Shown here: one piece after another, positions 59,725-64,000 of the stretch | Numbering within the stretch: position 1 is the first letter of the stretch | Layout: every line of letters starts with the position of its first letter | NCBI RefSeq assembly: GCF_046530675.1 | Contig: NZ_CP172558.1 | Coordinates: 2,852,001-2,916,000, forward strand | Origin: Chitinibacter sp046530675 | GTDB taxonomy: Bacteria; Pseudomonadota; Gammaproteobacteria; Burkholderiales; Chitinibacteraceae | Reading direction: 5' to 3' | Length of the DNA stretch: 64,000 bases | Program-made: the position numbers and the translations under genes | Notes under the pieces: generated by a model | What the model was told of the DNA's origin: nothing | The model's database searches: none | What the model saw: the letters and a program-made list of their open reading frames with translations, nothing else

Positions 59725-60091
59725 AAGCGCGCGGCTGCTTGCCGATAAGTTCAATACTGGTACGATTGGGCAGACAGATCGCGCTCTGTCCGGCCTGCTG
59801 TAACCAGCCGGCTTTTACACAATATTGGCGCGGGCTGGGATCGCTGACAATCCGGGCCTTGCCCTGCGCGACTTCGATGACGGTTTCGCCCAATGGTCCC
59901 CGAACATTCAAGGTACGAGCCGCCAGCAAATCAAGCTGGGCAAACACTTTACCATCCTGATAAATTTTGACCTTGGTCGCCTGTGGCTGCATCCAGCTCC
60001 AGTAACTCAGCCAGCTCCAGCCCAGCAACAGCAGCAGGATACACATAACGTCGCCGCTTTTAAGCGAGCGCAAAGCATTAATGCGAGCCAT
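59705..60091 (-). CDS. NusG domain II-containing membrane-anchored protein
   Basis: 128 residues from the ATG at 60091 (MARINALRSLKSGDVMCIL), which lies inside the end of rapZ. One N-terminal membrane helix is followed by a NusG_II beta domain with KIYQDGKVFAQLDLLAARTLNVRGPLGETVIEVAQGKARIVSDPSPRQYCVKAGWLQQAGQSAICLPNRTSIEL. Two cysteines (QYC and AIC) are typical of the family. It faces the periplasm. It pairs with the Gx transporter in many genomes; the role is unknown. Confidence 0.85.
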   Translation of the reverse strand: MARINALRSLKSGDVMCILLLLLGWSWLSYWSWMQPQATKVKIYQDGKVFAQLDLLAARTLNVRGPLGETVIEVAQGKARIVSDPSPRQYCVKAGWLQQAGQSAICLPNRTSIELIGKQPRAYDSLSY

Positions 60092-60944
60092 GCTGTTCAC
60101 GATGGCGCAACAGAACCTGTCTTGACCGGGCAAAATGTCGACGCAATTCTTCAGCCAGATAGACCGAGCGATGCTGGCCACCAGTACAACCGATCGCGAC
60201 GGTGACATAGCTGCGCTGGTCACGTTCGAACTCAGGCAACCAGCGCTCCAGAAATCCCAGAATGTGAGTCAGATAAGGTCCCACTGTCGGCTGGCGCATC
60301 AAGAAATCTGCGACCGGTTGATCCATCCCGGTTAAGGGTCGCAAAGCCGGATCATAATAAGGATTGGGCAGGCAGCGGGCATCAAAAACAAAATCCGCAT
60401 CCAGCGGAATACCATGCTTAAAACCGAACGACTGGAAAATCAGCGTCAGTTTGGCCTTGTTCGAAGCAATAAAATCACGAATCCAGTTGCGCAGCTGCGC
60501 TGCGGACAAACCGCTGGTGTCGATGCAATGCCCCAGCTCACGAATGTCACCGAGAATTTCGCGCTCAATACCGATGCATTCAGTCACCGTCAGATTGCCA
60601 TTGGCCATCGGGTGAGCGCGCCGGCTTTCGGAGTAACGCTTGATGATGGTGTCGTCATTCGCCTCCAGAAATAGCACCCGCACATCCACATTGAGCTGCA
60701 TCAGTGCATCCAGATGTTCGGGCAGGCTGGTCAGGTTATGTGCACTACGAGCATCCACGGCAATTGCAACGCGCGGATAACCATCCAGATCAAGCATAGA
60801 AACAGCCTGCGGCAATAATGGTGCAGGCAGATTATCGAGGCAGTAATAGCCCAGATCTTCGAGCGCGCGTAGCGCCACCGATTTACCAGCACCGGACAAA
60901 CCTGATAGCAAAACCACCTGCTGATTGAGTCCTTGCGTCATCAT
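60078..60944 (-). CDS. rapZ: RNase adapter protein RapZ
   Basis: 288 residues. P-loop LLSGLSGAGKSVALRALEDLGYYCLDNLP and C-terminal TVAIGCTGGQHRSVYLAEEL are typical. In enterics it directs RNase E to GlmZ and so controls amino-sugar synthesis. Here it follows hprK with a four-base overlap, the usual betaproteobacterial order. Confidence 0.96.
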   Translation of the reverse strand: MMTQGLNQQVVLLSGLSGAGKSVALRALEDLGYYCLDNLPAPLLPQAVSMLDLDGYPRVAIAVDARSAHNLTSLPEHLDALMQLNVDVRVLFLEANDDTIIKRYSESRRAHPMANGNLTVTECIGIEREILGDIRELGHCIDTSGLSAAQLRNWIRDFIASNKAKLTLIFQSFGFKHGIPLDADFVFDARCLPNPYYDPALRPLTGMDQPVADFLMRQPTVGPYLTHILGFLERWLPEFERDQRSYVTVAIGCTGGQHRSVYLAEELRRHFARSRQVLLRHREQHGSH

Positions 60945-61885
60945 TCGCCCATTTCCATGAATTTTTGATGCCGTTCGATGAATTCGCGCGTTGAATCGAT
61001 CCCGCGCAATTGCAGAATATAATTGCGCACGGCCGACTCGACCAGTACCGCCAGATTGCGACCCGCCGCCACCGGAATCACCAGTTTGCGTACCGGCACA
61101 TCGAGAATCGCCTGCGTGGCAGCCTGCATTTGCAAACGATCAACCGGTGCCAGCGTTTCACCACCGGCCTTGGCCAGATGGATAATGAGTTTGAGTGTTT
61201 TTTTCGGGCGCACCGCCGTTTCACCAAAAATCGTCCGGATATTCAACACACCGATCCCGCGTACTTCCAGAAAATCACGCAACATTGGTGGACAACGGCC
61301 TTCCAGCGTTTCCGGATTGGTGCGATAGACTTCGACCACATCATCGGCCACCAGGCCATGACCACGCGAAATCAGCTCCAGCGCCAGCTCGGATTTACCC
61401 ATCGACGACTCGCCGGTCAGCAACACGCCAACTTCCAGCACGTCCATAAATACCCCATGCAGGTGTGTCGATACAGCCAATGCTTTGCTTAGATAGTAGC
61501 GCAATACCTCCATTAAATATGGAGACTGTTCGGGACTGGTCAGCAAGGGGACATGATGCCGCTCAGCCGCCTCGCGCAAAACATCGGGCACTGCCTGACC
61601 ATTAGCAACAATCATCGCGGCCATTTCGCTGGCAAACAGCCGATTGAGGCTGTTGAGTTGCAATTCTGGCGAAAGATCGTTGACGTAGGCGACTTCGGCA
61701 ATCCCGAGCACCTGAATACGGTTGGGGTGAACAAAATTCAAATGCCCGACCAGCGACAGCGATGGTTTTTGCTCATTCGCGTCATTGGATAACAGATTAT
61801 TCGCGCCCGATTGCCCCGCCACCCAGGTCAGGCGAAGTTTTTCGGCATTATCAATAAATAATTGGCGGGCAGTAATTTGTGGCAT
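60941..61885 (-). CDS. hprK: HPr kinase/phosphorylase
   Basis: 314 residues from the ATG at 61885 (MPQITARQLF). Walker A is TGESSMGKSELALELISRGHGLVADD and the signature is RGIGVLNIRTIFGETAV. It phosphorylates and dephosphorylates HPr on serine, and is the hallmark of the incomplete PTS of betaproteobacteria. A hairpin with a long T run stands 11 bases before the start. Confidence 0.96.
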   Translation of the reverse strand: MPQITARQLFIDNAEKLRLTWVAGQSGANNLLSNDANEQKPSLSLVGHLNFVHPNRIQVLGIAEVAYVNDLSPELQLNSLNRLFASEMAAMIVANGQAVPDVLREAAERHHVPLLTSPEQSPYLMEVLRYYLSKALAVSTHLHGVFMDVLEVGVLLTGESSMGKSELALELISRGHGLVADDVVEVYRTNPETLEGRCPPMLRDFLEVRGIGVLNIRTIFGETAVRPKKTLKLIIHLAKAGGETLAPVDRLQMQAATQAILDVPVRKLVIPVAAGRNLAVLVESAVRNYILQLRGIDSTREFIERHQKFMEMGE

Positions 61886-61895
61886 ACGGTTCTCA

Positions 61896-61926
61896 AAAAA
61901 AAACTGCATCAATCAGATGCAGTTTT
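61896..61926 (-). terminator. Terminator or attenuator between ptsN and hprK
   Basis: On the minus strand AAAACTGCATC-TGATT-GATGCAGTTTT continues into a run of T residues, a strong intrinsic terminator. It lies between ptsN and hprK, close to the hprK ribosome site (GAGAA), so hprK-rapZ expression may depend on read-through or on a promoter within ptsN. Confidence 0.8.
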
Positions 61927-61967
61927 GATATTAACGAGCTATACGCAGAGCGTCTAGTTGAAATGGC

Positions 61968-62441
61968 TTAAGAAAAATCAACGCCATACGGCTGCCAGTT
62001 GGCAATTCGCTGCCAAACAAGGTGTGGTTCGGCTAGCGTGTTGAGTTCTTCACGCAGTTGTTTGTCTGAGAACAACTGCGCCAATTCGGACAAAATCTGC
62101 AAATGCAGGTCAGTGGCATTCGCCGGCACCAGCAGGACAAAAATCAGCGACACCGGCTTGCCATCCGGCGCATCAAACGGAATCGGCGTACTCAAGCGAA
62201 CAAATGCGCCAGTCGCTTCTTTCAGCCCCTTGATCCGGCCATGCGGAATCGCTACACCTTGACCCAAGCCGGTTGAACCCAATTTCTCACGGGCAAACAG
62301 ACTATCGAAAATCACGCTGCGCGCAATACCATGACTATTTTCAAATACGATGCCGACTTGCTCAAAAACGCGTTTTTTACTACCAACATCCAGATCAAGA
62401 AAAACATTGCCGGTTGGTAGAATTTTGGTGATCAGGCTCAT
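61968..62441 (-). CDS. ptsN: PTS IIA-like nitrogen regulatory protein PtsN (EIIA-Ntr)
   Basis: 157 residues. Active-site His in GVAIPHGRIKGLKEATGAFVRL (about 70), preceded by REKLGSTGLG. It accepts phosphate from NPr or HPr and regulates, in other species, KdpD, the potassium uptake proteins and stress responses. The presence of kdpDE in the same window makes a link possible. It sits downstream of rpoN-hpf but is separated from hpf by a terminator. Confidence 0.96.
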   Translation of the reverse strand: MSLITKILPTGNVFLDLDVGSKKRVFEQVGIVFENSHGIARSVIFDSLFAREKLGSTGLGQGVAIPHGRIKGLKEATGAFVRLSTPIPFDAPDGKPVSLIFVLLVPANATDLHLQILSELAQLFSDKQLREELNTLAEPHLVWQRIANWQPYGVDFS

Positions 62442-62550
62442 GGTCTTGTATTGTGTTCCGTGTGAATCCGGTAATTGTAACTAATACCCAGACGGGTCGA
62501 GGGATGGCAATAACTGCAGCAGAACGTCGTATTGTACTTGTCTTGAGGGG

Positions 62551-62584
62551 AAACAAAAACGGGAACGACTCGCGGCGTTCCCGT
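62551..62584 (-). terminator. Terminator of hpf
   Basis: On the minus strand ACGGGAACG-CCGCGAGT-CGTTCCCGT is followed by TTTTGTTT, a 9-bp perfect stem with a T tract. It separates rpoN-hpf from ptsN. Confidence 0.88.
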
Positions 62585-62605
62585 TGTATTGCTTACGCAA
62601 CGAAA

Positions 62606-62932
62606 TTATTCTTCAATCACCGCTTGGTGTTTGATTGCTTCGTTGCGGTGCGATGATTGTTTTTCTTTATGTTTGACCACCTGACGATCCAGTTTGTCCA
62701 TCAGAATATCAATCGCGGCGTACAAATCTTCCTCAATTGCCTCAACGTGAATGTCTTTACCGCTCACATGCACGGTAACCTCGGCTTTATGCTGCAGTTT
62801 GTCTACCGAAAGAATCACCGTTGCATCAATTACGTTGTCAAAATGACGAATCACGCGTTCGATTTTGCTGGTGACATACTCACGGATAGCTGGAGTAACT
62901 TCAAGATGATGACCGCTGATATTGAGGTTCAT
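62606..62932 (-). CDS. hpf: Ribosome hibernation promoting factor (short form)
   Basis: 108 residues, starting MNLNISGHHLEVTPAIREYV, with ATVILSVDKLQHKAEVTVHVSGKDIHVEAIEEDLYAAIDILMDKLDRQV typical of HPF/YfiA. It binds the 30S subunit in stationary phase. It lies 31 bp downstream of rpoN in the conserved rpoN-hpf-ptsN order. Confidence 0.95.
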   Translation of the reverse strand: MNLNISGHHLEVTPAIREYVTSKIERVIRHFDNVIDATVILSVDKLQHKAEVTVHVSGKDIHVEAIEEDLYAAIDILMDKLDRQVVKHKEKQSSHRNEAIKHQAVIEE

Positions 62933-62963
62933 AGTATTGCTCCTTCGATTTTATATCGCCTTG

Positions 62964-64000
62964 TTACAGGCTTTTGCGCTGGCTGGCAGGCACGATATTC
63001 AGTGACTCCCGGTACTTGGCCACGGTGCGCCGCGCTACTGCAACACCCTGCCTTGCGAGTTCTTCTGTTATAGCATTATCCGATAAAGGTTTCTTCGGAT
63101 TTTCCTGGGCGACCAGTTGTTTGATCAAGGCTTTGATCGCTGTCGCCGAATTTTCCCCGCCATTGTCATTTTCAACATGGCTGCCGAAGAAGTATTTGTA
63201 CTCCAGAACACCCCGTGGTGTCAGCATAAATTTTTGTGTTGTCACCCGTGAAATCGTCGATTCATGCAAATCAAGTTCATCGGCAATATCACGCAATACC
63301 AGTGGCTTCATTGCCACTTCACCATATTCGAAAAAAGCCTGCTGACGTTCGACAATCGCTTGAGCAACGCGCAAAATCGTACTACCGCGCTGCTCTATGC
63401 TCTTGATTAGCCACCTAGCCTCCTGAAGCTGCCCGGCCAGACTCTCGCCAGCATCACCCTGTAATAAACGGGCGTACATTTCATTCACTTTCAGTTTGGG
63501 CTGTGCGGCCTGATTGAGGCGAGCAATCCAGCGTCCTCGGACTTTCTGCACCAGTACATCCGGTACAACATACCGGGTGGTATCGCCTCCCCAGTTGGCT
63601 GCCGGGCGCGGATTCAAACTCCGGACAATTTGTTGTGCCTGACGCAATTGCTCATCATTACACTGCAATTGCTTCTTAAGCCTGACGAAATCACGCACTG
63701 CCAACAATTCGAGTCCATTTTCAATCAGGCTTTTTGCCAAAGCTACAGCAGCAGATGGGGGCACGGCTTTGAGCTGAAGCAAAAGACATTCAGACAGGCT
63801 GCGCGCGCCAACACCCAAAGGCTCCAGCTGCATCAGATACTGATGCGCCGTCCTGAGTTCCTCCGGCTCCAGCTCCAGTTCAGTGATCAAATCTTGCGGG
63901 AGTTGCGAGAAAATTTCATCCAGTTCCTGCACCAGCAAGCCGTCTTCATCCAGCGCCTCGACCAGCAAGGCGAGCAAGGCATGATCGCGCTCTGACAATC
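62964..64000 (-). CDS. rpoN: RNA polymerase sigma-54 factor, C-terminal part (5' end beyond window)
   Basis: About 345 C-terminal residues are visible and the frame stays open to the window edge. The core-binding region is followed by the helix-turn-helix and the RpoN box ARRTVAKYRESL near the end. The C-terminal SQRKSL is family-typical. It recognises -24/-12 promoters such as the one at glnA (28873) and works with NtrC. The N-terminal activator-interaction domain lies outside the window. Confidence 0.95.
   Translation of the reverse strand, partial: LSERDHALLALLVEALDEDGLLVQELDEIFSQLPQDLITELELEPEELRTAHQYLMQLEPLGVGARSLSECLLLQLKAVPPSAAVALAKSLIENGLELLAVRDFVRLKKQLQCNDEQLRQAQQIVRSLNPRPAANWGGDTTRYVVPDVLVQKVRGRWIARLNQAAQPKLKVNEMYARLLQGDAGESLAGQLQEARWLIKSIEQRGSTILRVAQAIVERQQAFFEYGEVAMKPLVLRDIADELDLHESTISRVTTQKFMLTPRGVLEYKYFFGSHVENDNGGENSATAIKALIKQLVAQENPKKPLSDNAITEELARQGVAVARRTVAKYRESLNIVPASQRKSL

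Noticed and set aside
62441..62489. Possible further 49-bp element at the ptsN start
   Set aside because: Right end ATACCC fits, but the left end (TGGTCTTG) is too degenerate to count.
1..64000. Mobile elements, prophage, CRISPR array, tRNA or rRNA genes
   Set aside because: No transposase, integrase, phage structural gene, regular spacer array or cloverleaf-like sequence was noticed on either strand.

Overview
The window reads as a chromosomal segment of a betaproteobacterium, most likely of the Neisseriales (Chitinibacteraceae/Chromobacteriaceae type). The basis is inference from protein resemblance, the order rpoN-hpf-ptsN-hprK-rapZ, a recR-ybaB-dnaX block, and GTAC-centred intergenic palindromes that recall neisserial repeats. 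Base composition looks close to 50% GC by eye. I saw no IS element, prophage, CRISPR array, rRNA or tRNA gene. Gene content is mostly core metabolism, transport and signalling.

Layout. 0-4.2 kb: end of a chemoreceptor gene and a divergent PutA whose aldehyde dehydrogenase half lacks its catalytic Cys and Glu. 4.2-7.8 kb: livHMGF branched-chain amino acid ABC importer without its binding protein. 8.2-10.1 kb: hemerythrin, DUF2249 and a haem-copper-like membrane protein behind an FNR/DNR-like box (probable nitric oxide or low-oxygen response). 10.1-16.6 kb: M32 carboxypeptidase, MHS transporter, guaA, PBP4 (dacB) and a small CCxxGC protein. 16.8-19.9 kb: dnaX, ybaB, recR. 20-22.1 kb: secreted erythromycin-esterase-like protein and a small secreted protein. 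22.4-26.3 kb: GAF-HD-GYP, metallo-beta-lactamase-fold phosphodiesterase, FHA protein and PP2C phosphatase. 26.5-28.7 kb: mtgA, aroE, rhodanese. 29-30.4 kb: glnA behind a textbook NtrC/sigma-54 promoter. 30.5-38.9 kb: complete kdpFABC-DE, preceded by an extra 29-residue membrane ORF and a KdpE-like operator. 39-45.2 kb: diguanylate cyclase with a coupled leader ORF, HAD phosphatase, SelW-like protein, DUF4124 protein, ntrBC and a STAS protein. 45.3-49.5 kb: etfB-etfA-fpr divergent from ETF-ubiquinone oxidoreductase. 49.7-52.8 kb: DUF3302-HlyD-NodT. 52.9-58.5 kb: SulP transporter, asd, dtd, an unknown gene and a MATE pump. 58.6-64 kb: rpoN (partial)-hpf-ptsN-hprK-rapZ-NusG_II-Gx transporter-ubiX.

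Several parts fit together. glnA, ntrBC and rpoN are all in the window, so most of a nitrogen-control circuit can be read directly. The Kdp pump, its sensor kinase and regulator, and a likely operator form a self-contained potassium-stress module. ETF, ETF-QO and a flavodoxin/ferredoxin reductase form an electron-transfer block.

The most striking unexplained signal is a family of exactly 49-bp elements (GGGTAT, 37 variable bases, ATACCC). I found fourteen copies, many abutting or overlapping stop codons and three lying inside reading frames. I do not recognise this family. The other main points are the PutA pseudoenzyme, the extra kdp micro-ORF, the coupled leader ORF of the diguanylate cyclase, and the NusG_II-Gx-UbiX operon.
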